This document shows positions 18,626-26,776 of a DNA stretch of 64,000 nt, in pieces. Made by a program: the position numbers and the translations under genes. The first letter of the stretch is position 1. Each line of letters begins with the position of its first letter. Source of the stretch: Bog-113 sp965226755 (GTDB lineage: Bacteria > Acidobacteriota > Terriglobia > Bryobacterales > Bryobacteraceae); assembly GCA_965226755.1 (NCBI GenBank), contig CBDDDT010000004.1, positions 248,001 to 312,000 on the forward strand, given 5' to 3'. The notes under the pieces are model-generated. The model ran no database searches and was not told where the DNA came from. It worked only from the letters and a program-made list of their open reading frames with translations.

Positions 18626-21130
18626 TCATGGACGGGCGGGTGCGGCCTTCTCAATTACCTTCCGCAAGAGGTGAAAGTCGACGTCCCGGGAAATTCCGCC
18701 TGGCTTCACCTGCACGGTTTGTGTCGCGGGATTTCCGGCAAACCCCGCCGGAACCGTTGCGGGATCGACTCTTAGGCTGTAGGCGCCGGGCGGCAAGTCT
18801 CCTATCACGAATGCACCGTCCGCCTCCGAGAACGTGTCGCGGTCTCCCGTCACGATGATTCGTGCATCTGGGAAAGGCTGTTGCTGCTCCGTCCCGGCTT
18901 CGTCCATTCTGGTTAATGTCACCCGTCCCATAATTTGCCCGGATTGGAACGCGAGAATGTCCTGGCGGTTTTCACGGTACGGCATTACCGCGACCATCAA
19001 ATCGTCGTTGGCCAGAATGAGGCTGGCGGGCAGCGAGGCAATCGCGGCTCTCACCCGATGCGTACCGGCGGCGATGTCGTCGAACCGGAAGTAGCCCGCC
19101 GCATCGGTGAGAGCCGACTTTTCTTCATCCAGCCAGACCTCCAGCCTCAGAATGGGCCGATCTATTCCGGGCTCGAATTTGCCGTCCTGATTCACGTCCT
19201 GATACACCTGACCGATGAGTGACGAACGGACGACCAGCAGGGTTCGACCGTCCTCTTTCAGGAGTTCGCGCGGCCGCAGAATCGGCCCTCCGATCTGAAA
19301 CTGCAGCAGGCGCGAGCCGCGTATCGTGGCATAGGTAAGCGTCAGGCTCTGTTTCCGCGGCAGCGGTATTCTGAACGCCACCGTGGGACTAATAATGCTC
19401 CTCTGGTCCAGGGCGTTTTGGCGCTCCAAACCGATCAGCAGATAGGCCCCTTTGTCGCCGAACTGCCGGGACCAGTCCACGCCATAACTGTGGGCATTCC
19501 GCAGTTGTAATTGATCGTGAAGTCCCACGCGTCCAAAGCGGGCGTAATCGGCGGACAGGGTGGCGCTGACGGAGCGCTCCAGTTGACCCTGGAAGCGGAC
19601 TTCGGTGTAGGTCGCGCCGGCCGAGTAGCGGGACAGGCGCGGCAACTGCGTCGAGTACTGGGAAAGATCGAAGCGGCCCACCAAACTGTCTCCGATTTGC
19701 GTGGACCGGAAGTAAGAAAACTGGACGGGCGAACTGCCCGGCGTCGAAGCGCTTGCCCCGTAGGAGTAGCCTCGACCCAGATCCGGATTGCCTAATAGCG
19801 CGGTGCTGTCGCGAACGCCGCCGGTGAAGCTAAAATACCGGCTGGGCTGCAACGTGGCGGACAGAAATTCTCTCGAAACGGCGCTATAGCTGGCGTCTTC
19901 CCGCAGCACGAGAAAATTGCGGCTGTAGCGCTCCCATAGCCCGGTCAGCCAAAGTCTTCGCAGCTGGAAGGGCGTAAAACTGTCCGCCAGGCTGAATCCG
20001 TAAGCCGCGCCCTGAACATGCTGGGCCGTCACGTCGACCTCCACGACCGCGTCTAGGGGGCCCGGCGCCAGGGCCAGAACAGGCCGTAAGCTGAATCCCG
20101 AGAAGTCGCCCGCCAAGCCTTGCAGTTTGAACTGGTTGCGGGCAAACAGGCCGCTGTAGCCCGCGCTGAAGGTCGCGCCGCTGCGCCCGTCGCCGTCGAA
20201 GAAATTCGCCGCCAATGAAAGATCGAAGATCCCGAAGTTGCGGGCCAGACCGAAACCGGCGATTTTGCCGCCATACTTCGGCACACCGAAGTTTCCCAGA
20301 GAGGATGACGTGGAAGTCACGCCTAACCCGGCGTAGGCATTCGCGTGGAACTGCCCCCACCGCCACTCGTAGCCGAGCCCGCGGACCGTATTGTTGAGGG
20401 CCTCGACGCTGGAATGACTTGACTGATCACCGGCTGTCAAAGCGCTTTGTGAATCCAATTCCATGCGGAAATAGCCCTGCCGGAAGCTTGGAGCGCCGGC
20501 GCCGGAGCCCTGACCGAACTCCAACGCGGCGGTCAACTGGCGTGCGCCCAGTAAGGCATCTCCACGCAAATCGATCAACTGCTGCCAGGTTTCGCCGTTG
20601 GTGGCCAGACCGTACCGGTAGTCCGACGAGGCGGGATGAAACGACTGCCCGGCGCTGCCGCTGCCGTTGGCTGGCGGCATCGAATCGATTTCCAGCACGT
20701 CATGATCGGGATCTTCACGGACTATCGCCCCGAGGAGTGCAACGACCCCGCTCACAGGGAACATCAGGTTCTCCAGGCCGACGTTCAGTTGTACCTGCCG
20801 GAAGTTCTTGACGTCGCCGGCCATCACCAAACCCTGCAGGATGCGGCCCGTGGCGGCGTCGTAAGTCGCAATGGAGCCGTCGCTTCGCAGCACCCGGACG
20901 GATTGCGCCGGGATATCGATCGTCACTTCAGATCCCATCGCTTTGGCCACCGCGGCGAGCGGCACGAACCATTCGCCGGCCATGCGCACACCCGGCCGGG
21001 ATGCCGGCACGAGGCTTCCGTTGACGCGCAGCGCATATTCCTGAGGAGTTTGTGCCCCGGCGGCAACGCAAACGATGAAGGCTAGGTAGATCGACCGGCG
21101 GCCACTAGCCCGACGCCCGCTACACGACAT
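18626..21130 (-). CDS. Usher-like outer-membrane protein with CAO-N-like front and C-terminal B-type domains
   Basis: 834 residues with a signal peptide ending near CVAAGAQ. Residues about 30-155 carry two copies of a copper-amine-oxidase-N-like pattern (RVNGSLVP...FVPLAAVAKAMGSEV and PVSGVVALLGAIVREDPD). About 160-640 is a long stretch of alternating aromatic/polar strands typical of an outer-membrane beta barrel. About 650-720 has a B-type/SdrD-like domain (GQVYQDVNQDGKFEPG, then FRFDDIAAGTHRVR), and about 745-820 a second carboxypeptidase-regulatory-like domain (FVIGDLPPGAYSLRV). Size and place directly after a PapD-like chaperone fit a fimbrial usher, but I recognise no canonical PapC domain. 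ATG at 21130 has GGA 6 nt upstream. Confidence 0.6.
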   Translation of the reverse strand: MSCSGRRASGRRSIYLAFIVCVAAGAQTPQEYALRVNGSLVPASRPGVRMAGEWFVPLAAVAKAMGSEVTIDIPAQSVRVLRSDGSIATYDAATGRILQGLVMAGDVKNFRQVQLNVGLENLMFPVSGVVALLGAIVREDPDHDVLEIDSMPPANGSGSAGQSFHPASSDYRYGLATNGETWQQLIDLRGDALLGARQLTAALEFGQGSGAGAPSFRQGYFRMELDSQSALTAGDQSSHSSVEALNNTVRGLGYEWRWGQFHANAYAGLGVTSTSSSLGNFGVPKYGGKIAGFGLARNFGIFDLSLAANFFDGDGRSGATFSAGYSGLFARNQFKLQGLAGDFSGFSLRPVLALAPGPLDAVVEVDVTAQHVQGAAYGFSLADSFTPFQLRRLWLTGLWERYSRNFLVLREDASYSAVSREFLSATLQPSRYFSFTGGVRDSTALLGNPDLGRGYSYGASASTPGSSPVQFSYFRSTQIGDSLVGRFDLSQYSTQLPRLSRYSAGATYTEVRFQGQLERSVSATLSADYARFGRVGLHDQLQLRNAHSYGVDWSRQFGDKGAYLLIGLERQNALDQRSIISPTVAFRIPLPRKQSLTLTYATIRGSRLLQFQIGGPILRPRELLKEDGRTLLVVRSSLIGQVYQDVNQDGKFEPGIDRPILRLEVWLDEEKSALTDAAGYFRFDDIAAGTHRVRAAIASLPASLILANDDLMVAVMPYRENRQDILAFQSGQIMGRVTLTRMDEAGTEQQQPFPDARIIVTGDRDTFSEADGAFVIGDLPPGAYSLRVDPATVPAGFAGNPATQTVQVKPGGISRDVDFHLLRKVIEKAAPARP

Positions 21131-21147
21131 GCATTTCCATCGCGCCG

Positions 21148-22014
21148 CTAGTTATTCGCCGGAGCGTCCTCTGTCGGCCGGGGAATAGGCTCGCTGACCT
21201 GAAAATCTCGGCTCATCGACTGCTCCGGCTGGCCATCCCGGAAATCCACAATCACCGAAACCTGGTACGAACTGGGCGATGGAAGCAGGGTTTGCAGGGC
21301 ATAGGCTTCGCGCAGAGTCGAAAAGGGAAGCAGGACCGTAGCGTCTCGCCGTCCCTTCTGGGCGGAACCGGCTGCGGAACCACCGTGTCGAACGGTCCAA
21401 CTGACGATCGGGCGCACGTGCCCGCTGCCCGAGTTCTTCATTTCGCAGATCAGGCGAGGCTCCTTGCCGCTGTTATCCACCATGACATCGACCAGTTCCG
21501 GGCGGGGGGAAACCGGAGGAACAATCACATAGAGCGTGAACTCATAGCGAACCCGCAACAGGATGACGCGCTCGTTGCTCCCTGGCGGCGTTGCCGGGGG
21601 CCGCTCTTGAATAAAAAGGCCTGAGCGGTAGACTCCGGGCGGCGTTTTTTCCGGCACCTTCACCGTGATCCGCACCAGTTGGCTCCGGCCCGGTTCCGTG
21701 GTGATAGCGGAAGGACTGAAGGCGATCCAATGGGAGGCCGATCTCTCGGTGGATCCCGGGTCCGAATAAGAGACCGATCCGTCTTCCCGGATTATCCAAT
21801 CAGTCAGAGTCAACACGAGGCGCCCGCGTTCGGGCACGCGGGAAGGCGCGGCCCGGATCTCGAAGGCCGCCGTCTTCTCAGTGCCGGCAGCGACCTCCAT
21901 CTCGGTTCGCATCGGGTAAATCGAAAAGGCCGGCGCCTGGCTGCGCAGTGGACCGAGAAAAGCGGCCTGAATGAACAGCGCCGCAATTCCCGGCGATACG
22001 GAGGTTTTCTTCGT
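21148..22014 (-). CDS. PapD-like periplasmic pilus chaperone (apparent ACG start)
   Basis: From 21912 the ATG-initiated frame lacks a signal peptide. Reading the same frame upstream gives KKTSVSPGIAALFIQAAFLG and a cleavage region before FSIYPMRTEMEV, a convincing signal peptide that begins at an ACG codon at 22014, 5 nt after the SD AAGGA. From there the protein has 288 residues. The mature start FSIYPMR...EKTAAFEIRA resembles the first strands and conserved Arg of PapD-type chaperones, and the C-terminal half PELVDVMVDNSG...MKNSGSGHV fits a second Ig-like domain. It lies 14 nt after the subunit gene and 17 nt before the usher-like gene. Confidence 0.6.
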   Translation of the reverse strand, partial: TKKTSVSPGIAALFIQAAFLGPLRSQAPAFSIYPMRTEMEVAAGTEKTAAFEIRAAPSRVPERGRLVLTLTDWIIREDGSVSYSDPGSTERSASHWIAFSPSAITTEPGRSQLVRITVKVPEKTPPGVYRSGLFIQERPPATPPGSNERVILLRVRYEFTLYVIVPPVSPRPELVDVMVDNSGKEPRLICEMKNSGSGHVRPIVSWTVRHGGSAAGSAQKGRRDATVLLPFSTLREAYALQTLLPSPSSYQVSVIVDFRDGQPEQSMSRDFQVSEPIPRPTEDAPANN

Positions 22015-22028
22015 AACGGTCCTTGCGA

Positions 22029-22712
22029 CTATTGCGTGGCGATAGTCAGCGTCACTGTTCCGCTAAATCCGGAGCTCGGCGTCCAGTACTGCGGCACTGC
22101 GGCGATACCCATGGTGAGCAGCAGAAAGTTGTCGGAGCTGCTGTCGTCTCCGCTGGCGCTGATGCGGTCGCCACTGAGTATCTGAACATCGCTGCCGTAA
22201 ATATCGTGCAGCGTTTTCGTGAAGGCCGGGGTGCGGCCATTCGTCACGGAAGGCCAGCCCCCGGTAACGTCAAAGCCGGACACGATCGTGTCCGTCCGGG
22301 TTGGCGATGCGCCTCCGTTCACGACGCTGGCGCCGCTCGCGTCGATGGCCGCCGTGAAGCCCACGCCGATGTCACCGGTGGTGATGGCTTTAGCGGTGTT
22401 GCTGGCGACCGTCTTTGTTCCGTCGGTGATGCCCGCTGTAACGGCGGCATTTGCCGTCAGCTTATAGACGTAGTTGCTGCGGAGTTGAAGTTGCAGCGTG
22501 GCAGGGGTGGCGAGCGTGCCTTTGCCGATCGTCAGGGTGCTGAATGAACCAAGCGCATCCGACAAGTTGCCGTTGCTGGTGTTCGTAATGCTAAATGCGG
22601 TGGGGACAGTGCCCCCGAATGTGCCGCTTCCTGTAGTGCCTTGCGCCAGCAGGACGCCGGGCAAAAATGCCAAGGCCACCGCTATCTGTGATGCGAACTT
22701 TTGGGCTTTCAT
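22029..22712 (-). CDS. Secreted fimbrial-subunit-like protein B
   Basis: 227 residues. The ATG at 22712 follows GAGGAG with ideal spacing and begins a signal peptide (KAQKFASQIAVALAFLPGVLLAQ). The mature protein is rich in Thr, Ser, Gly and beta strands. The C-terminus AVPQYWTPSSGFSGTVTLTI resembles the terminal strand of SCPU/Csu-type pilus subunits and matches the paralogue at 22805-23404; both also share a DIGVG segment. Probably polymerised or displayed by the downstream chaperone and usher-like protein. No catalytic motif seen. Confidence 0.65.
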   Translation of the reverse strand: MKAQKFASQIAVALAFLPGVLLAQGTTGSGTFGGTVPTAFSITNTSNGNLSDALGSFSTLTIGKGTLATPATLQLQLRSNYVYKLTANAAVTAGITDGTKTVASNTAKAITTGDIGVGFTAAIDASGASVVNGGASPTRTDTIVSGFDVTGGWPSVTNGRTPAFTKTLHDIYGSDVQILSGDRISASGDDSSSDNFLLLTMGIAAVPQYWTPSSGFSGTVTLTIATQ

Positions 22713-22804
22713 GAAATCTCCTCGCTTCGGTTTGTTCTCGGCGTGCATTGTAGTTCTCGGCTCAACCGGGCTGATACTTTAGTCCGGCAGAGGAGATTTT
22801 TCGC

Positions 22805-23404
22805 TCAGTCCAGAACGGTGAGCGTGATTGTGCCGGAGAAACTTCCCGGACTGAAGAATTGGGGCACCACGGCTAACTTAAAGGTCAGGTCCAGATCGAC
22901 CGGGTTCGCCGGATGTCTCCCTCCGGGCATCTTTTCGGCCCTCAGGATTTCGCGGCCCGAGAGCAGATCGGTCAGCGCCGCCCGGCCGGTCGCTGCTCCG
23001 GTGTAGGGAGCAGCGCCGTTTTTTCCGCTCACTGCGGCAGGGTCATAATCGAACCCCGGCGCGATGGCGACGGTGTTGGCCCCGCGTGCCGAGGATACGC
23101 TGAGGATGCCCACTCCAATATCGGCGGCGGTAAGAGACTTTCCTCCACTCGTCGCCGGCGTAACGACTAGGCTCGCGACCGCGCTGACCCGGTACCCGCG
23201 GGATGCCGCTCTCAGGGGTATGGACAAATGTACGGGCAGCGAAAGCGTGGCCGCGCGGGAACCATGCGGAACCAACGGTCCGAACGTCGCCGCCTGGATC
23301 AGCGCGACGTGACCTCCGCCGGCGGATAGAAGCCGTCCGCCATAGCCGGGCGCGGTCAGCAGAACCGCCGCGGCGACAAGCGCGAATTGTCTGGGCACCA
23401 ACAC
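22805..23404 (-). CDS. Secreted fimbrial-subunit-like protein A
   Basis: 199 residues; start GTG at 23404 (an alternative GTG is at 23398), no clear SD. Signal peptide PRQFALVAAAVLLTAPGYG. Sequence is beta-rich with DIGVGILS and ends VVPQFFSPGSFSGTITLTV, matching the paralogue downstream. More basic in its first half than subunit B. First gene of the apparent four-gene unit; 92 nt separate it from the next start. Could be a tip or minor subunit; this is inference from order only. Confidence 0.6.
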   Translation of the reverse strand: MLVPRQFALVAAAVLLTAPGYGGRLLSAGGGHVALIQAATFGPLVPHGSRAATLSLPVHLSIPLRAASRGYRVSAVASLVVTPATSGGKSLTAADIGVGILSVSSARGANTVAIAPGFDYDPAAVSGKNGAAPYTGAATGRAALTDLLSGREILRAEKMPGGRHPANPVDLDLTFKLAVVPQFFSPGSFSGTITLTVLD

Positions 23405-23540
23405 ACAGTGCCGGCGGTCTGGTAAATCTCGCGAAACATTTTGTCGACGCGCTCGATCTCGATACGCGCGGTCGCGGACCGCATCCTCGTCGTCGCGAGC
23501 CGCGCCGGCTAGTAGCCCTGAACGCCTGTGGTTGCCGAGT

Positions 23541-23660
23541 CACGCGGTCAGATGTTGCGATTCAGATGGATGCGGACATGGGATTCTTAAAGATCTTGTA
23601 AGAATCGGGCTCAATTCTCAGGGAGAAGCCCGTTTTTCTTGCGGGGTAGTCGCGCCGCTG
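23541..23660 (+). pseudogene. Decayed copy of the 3' end and terminator of the Spy-like gene
   Basis: Three blocks match the region 18080-18395 in the same order: CACGCGGTCAGAT (23541-23553, versus 18080-18093), a 22-nt identical block at 23556-23577 (versus 18151-18172), and 23592 onward (GATCTTGTA...CGGGCT, loop TTCTCAGGGA, T run, then GCGGG and CGCTGGGC) versus 18329-18392. Stretches of about 57 and 142 nt present in the intact copy are missing. It is not translatable. The rest of 23405-23540 shows no gene. Confidence 0.8.
23606..23637 (+). terminator. Terminator hairpin retained in the decayed repeat
   Basis: Stem CGGGCT (23606-23611) and AGCCCG (23627-23632), loop containing TTCTCAGGGA, then TTTTT. 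It is the diverged counterpart of the terminator at 18341-18376. Confidence 0.7.
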
Positions 23661-23695
23661 GGCGCCGGTCCGGACTTGGAACAGAGGAGGAAGAC

Positions 23696-23860
23696 GTGGC
23701 CATTACCTTAGAACCGGAGGCGATCGCCCCTGCCGCACCCGCTCAGCCTCCAACGCTCCCTGACGGACCAAATCAATGGGAGAAGAAGCTCGACGAATGG
23801 CTCCGCTTTGCTCCGTTGCGAGGAACACAACGGATTGGGAATCAGTGTTTCCGGAACTGA
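23696..23860 (+). CDS. Small ORF of unknown function at the repeat junction
   Basis: 54 codons from GTG at 23696, preceded by a near-perfect SD AGGAGGAAG. Product VAITLEPEAIAPAAPAQPP... then QWEKKLDEWLRFAP. The C-terminal part after RFAP looks like out-of-family sequence, so this may be the stub of a gene cut by the same rearrangement that left the decayed repeat just upstream. I do not recognise it. Confidence 0.35.
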   Translation: MAITLEPEAIAPAAPAQPPTLPDGPNQWEKKLDEWLRFAPLRGTQRIGNQCFRN

Positions 23861-23939
23861 ACGCCACGCGCGCCTGCGGCTAGTTCCTTCTCAATTTCCC
23901 TCTTCGTTTGCGGCCTTCGGGGCGTCAATCAGGATAAGC

Positions 23940-26648
23940 ATGCATGCGCCCCTCGGTTTATTGCTCGTTTTCGCAGGTTTTTCGGCCTTTGCCGGCACTC
24001 GCGGGGACGCCGTCCCTTTAATTCCCCTCGGATTCGAACAGGCAGGCGATAGCTACGCCGCCCGCGCGATGGGGCATTTGGTTCGCGTCGGCGCGGGCGG
24101 CGCGACGATTCGCTCGAGTCGCGGCTCTCTGCGCATCGCTTTGATCGGACGGCGCGCTCACGCCACGCTCCATGCCGAGGGCGATGCTGGTACGCAAAAT
24201 AGTTTCGTCGGCAACGATCCCTCGGCCTGGCGTTTCGGCGTGCCGCTTTTTCAGCGCGTGCGCGCGGGAAATGTGTATCCCGGCATCGATGTGATCTACT
24301 ACGGACGTGACGCGGCTCTGGAGTACGACTTCGTGGTCGCTTCCGGCGCCGATGCCCGCCGCATTCGACTGACCGCGATCGGCGCGGACTCTCTCGCGCT
24401 GGATGGCTCCGGCGACCTCCGCATTCGCTGCGGAAGCGGCGAAATTCGCCAGCGCCGTCCCATCGCCTATCAATATGCAGCAGGATTGCGGCGCGAGGTC
24501 GCGGCGCGATTCGTGCTCGACTCCGCTCGCGGCTTCCATTTCGCCCTCGGAGATTACGATCATCGCGTGCCCCTCACCATTGATCCGGCGTTGTCCTACT
24601 CCAGTTTTCTCGGGGGAACCGCCACCGATGAGGCGCACGCCACGGCGGTTGACGCCACGGGTGATTTATATATCGCCGGCAGAACGTTCTCTACCGCGAA
24701 TAGCAACTCGAACGTGCTTCTCCTGAAGGTGACTCCCGCCGGGGCGGTCGTGCATTCCATCTTCGGCGGCACGACGGGTGACGATTCGGCGAACGCGATC
24801 GTGACGGATTCCACCGGGGACGTATACCTTGCCGGCAGCACTTCGTCTACTGACTTTCCGCTGAACGGCAGTTATCCTTCTTACCAAGCCGGTCTGGAAG
24901 GGCTTCAGAACGCCTTCGTCCTGGCTCTCAACCCGGCCAACACGGGTCTGATCTTCAGCACGTATTTCGGCGGCAGTTACAGCGATCAGGCGCTGGGCAT
25001 GGCGATCGGCCCCGACAACGACCTTTACATCGTGGGCGACACAACTTCGCCGAACCTCACCGTCGTCAGCTCCACCACAGCCCCTTTTCAAGCCACCAAT
25101 CGCAGCGGCGGACTCGGCTATGACGCCTTCCTGGTCTCGTTCACATCTCTGGGGGCGCCCAACTATGGCACGTATATCGGGGGCTCCTCGGATGATCATG
25201 CATACGCGGTCGCGGTGGATTCTTCAGGCGACGTGTACGTCGTGGGCACAACGGCTTCAAGCGATTTTCCGGTGAGCCCCTATCCAGGCTTTCCCGAGCC
25301 TTTCCAACTGGAATTGCACGGCGTGGCGAACGCGTTTGCGATCGAGTTTCTCCCCAACTTACAGGAAGCTTCCTGGTCAACTTATATTGGCGGCGAGAGC
25401 TCGGATGCGGCCAACGCGGTGGTGCTTGACGCGAGCGGGAACATCTACATTGCGGGAACCACGGGATCGGTGGAGTTTCCCGTATCCACCGGCGCTTATC
25501 AGACGGCCTATCAGGGCGGCGCATCCGACGGATTCCTGATCTCTCTTCAGAATAGCGGCCAGTTTGGAAACTGGAGTACTTATTTGGGGAGCGCCGGAGC
25601 GGACGTGATCAACGGGCTTGCTATCGACTCCAGCGGGAATCTATATGTGGCGGGCGCCACCGACAGCGCCAGTTTCCCCGTGACCAGCGACGCGGTTCAG
25701 TCAGCCAACGCCGGCGGCCAGGACGCTATCCTCATGAAGCTCAACGGCGCCGGCAGCAGCCTGTTGTTTTCTTCCTATCTGGGCGGCAGCGGAAACGATG
25801 TGGCGACCGCCGTAACGGTCGACGCCTCCGGGCATATCTATATGGTGGGCATCACCGCCTCTTCGAACAACGACTTTCCCATTACTTCGGGGGCATATCA
25901 GCAACAGTACGGCGGCGGCTCTTCCGACGGCTTCTTCGCCGTCTTCGGCTGCTCCAGCGCCGTACCGGCGATTGGGACCGGAGGCGTAGTGAATGGCGGA
26001 AGCTTCGCGAGCGGAATCGCCCCAGGAAGCGCCATCGCGATCTTCGGCACGAACCTTTCGTGCACGGCAGGATCCGCCGCAACCGTCCCGCTTTCCACTT
26101 CACTGGGCAGCGTTTCGGTGGATGTTAACGGAGCCGCAGTGCCGCTCTTTTATGTGGGCGAGGGTCAGATCAACGCGCAGTTGCCGTATGGAACCGCGCT
26201 AGGGTCCGCCCTCATCACGGTGACCAACCCCAGCGGAACCTCGGCAGCGGTTTCCGTGCCCGTGATCGCGGCGGCGCCGGGGATATTTCTGGTGAATGGA
26301 CGTTCGGCCACACTAAATCAGGACTACAGTCTGAACACAGCCACGAACCCCGCCAAGGTCGCCAGCATCGTTTCCGTCTACTTCACGGGCGAAGGACCGC
26401 TAAGCGGAACCTTGACTACCGGCGCCGTTACTCCAGCGCCTCCGCCGCTCTTTACCGCCACGCTTCCCAACTCCGCTACCGTCGGAGGCGTAAACGCCAT
26501 TGTTTCCTTCATGGGAGCTGCTCCCGGCCTGGTTGGGGTGGGGCAGGCGAACATCACGATCCCCGCCCTCACTTCAGGCGACTATCCGCTGGTGCTGACG
26601 ATTGGAGGCGTGGCGAGCGCTCCGGCAACGATCAGTGTGACTGAATAG
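23940..26648 (+). CDS. Secreted SBBP-repeat beta-propeller protein with TIGR03437 C-terminal domain
   Basis: 902 residues from ATG 23940 (SD AGGA), with signal peptide APLGLLLVFAGFSAFAG; the upstream open frame has no support. Residues about 25-215 form the N-terminal domain seen in SBBP proteins (YPGIDVIYYGRDAALEYDF). About 215-680 holds at least seven SBBP repeats of the type YSSFLGGT...DEAHATAVDATGDLYIAG, each with an internal DxSGxxYVxG strand. The C-terminal ~200 residues start VVNGGSFASGIAPGS and match the TIGR03437 domain, greatly expanded in Solibacter-type acidobacteria. Presumably surface or extracellular; function unknown. Confidence 0.9.
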   Translation: MHAPLGLLLVFAGFSAFAGTRGDAVPLIPLGFEQAGDSYAARAMGHLVRVGAGGATIRSSRGSLRIALIGRRAHATLHAEGDAGTQNSFVGNDPSAWRFGVPLFQRVRAGNVYPGIDVIYYGRDAALEYDFVVASGADARRIRLTAIGADSLALDGSGDLRIRCGSGEIRQRRPIAYQYAAGLRREVAARFVLDSARGFHFALGDYDHRVPLTIDPALSYSSFLGGTATDEAHATAVDATGDLYIAGRTFSTANSNSNVLLLKVTPAGAVVHSIFGGTTGDDSANAIVTDSTGDVYLAGSTSSTDFPLNGSYPSYQAGLEGLQNAFVLALNPANTGLIFSTYFGGSYSDQALGMAIGPDNDLYIVGDTTSPNLTVVSSTTAPFQATNRSGGLGYDAFLVSFTSLGAPNYGTYIGGSSDDHAYAVAVDSSGDVYVVGTTASSDFPVSPYPGFPEPFQLELHGVANAFAIEFLPNLQEASWSTYIGGESSDAANAVVLDASGNIYIAGTTGSVEFPVSTGAYQTAYQGGASDGFLISLQNSGQFGNWSTYLGSAGADVINGLAIDSSGNLYVAGATDSASFPVTSDAVQSANAGGQDAILMKLNGAGSSLLFSSYLGGSGNDVATAVTVDASGHIYMVGITASSNNDFPITSGAYQQQYGGGSSDGFFAVFGCSSAVPAIGTGGVVNGGSFASGIAPGSAIAIFGTNLSCTAGSAATVPLSTSLGSVSVDVNGAAVPLFYVGEGQINAQLPYGTALGSALITVTNPSGTSAAVSVPVIAAAPGIFLVNGRSATLNQDYSLNTATNPAKVASIVSVYFTGEGPLSGTLTTGAVTPAPPPLFTATLPNSATVGGVNAIVSFMGAAPGLVGVGQANITIPALTSGDYPLVLTIGGVASAPATISVTE

Positions 26649-26776
26649 GTCTATTGCCTGACCTGGATTGATGTGATATCAATATTCTCAGCTCAGACAA
26701 CTTTTTGCTTTTGGTATATCCGTCCTCCGGGTAACCCCGGAACCCTCGGCGTTGTCTCTACCTCAAGGAGGAAACC

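Noticed and set aside
22805..23404. CRISPR or tandem repeat in the subunit genes
   Set aside because: The Gly/Thr-rich sequence looks repetitive in protein but no regularly spaced DNA repeat is present.
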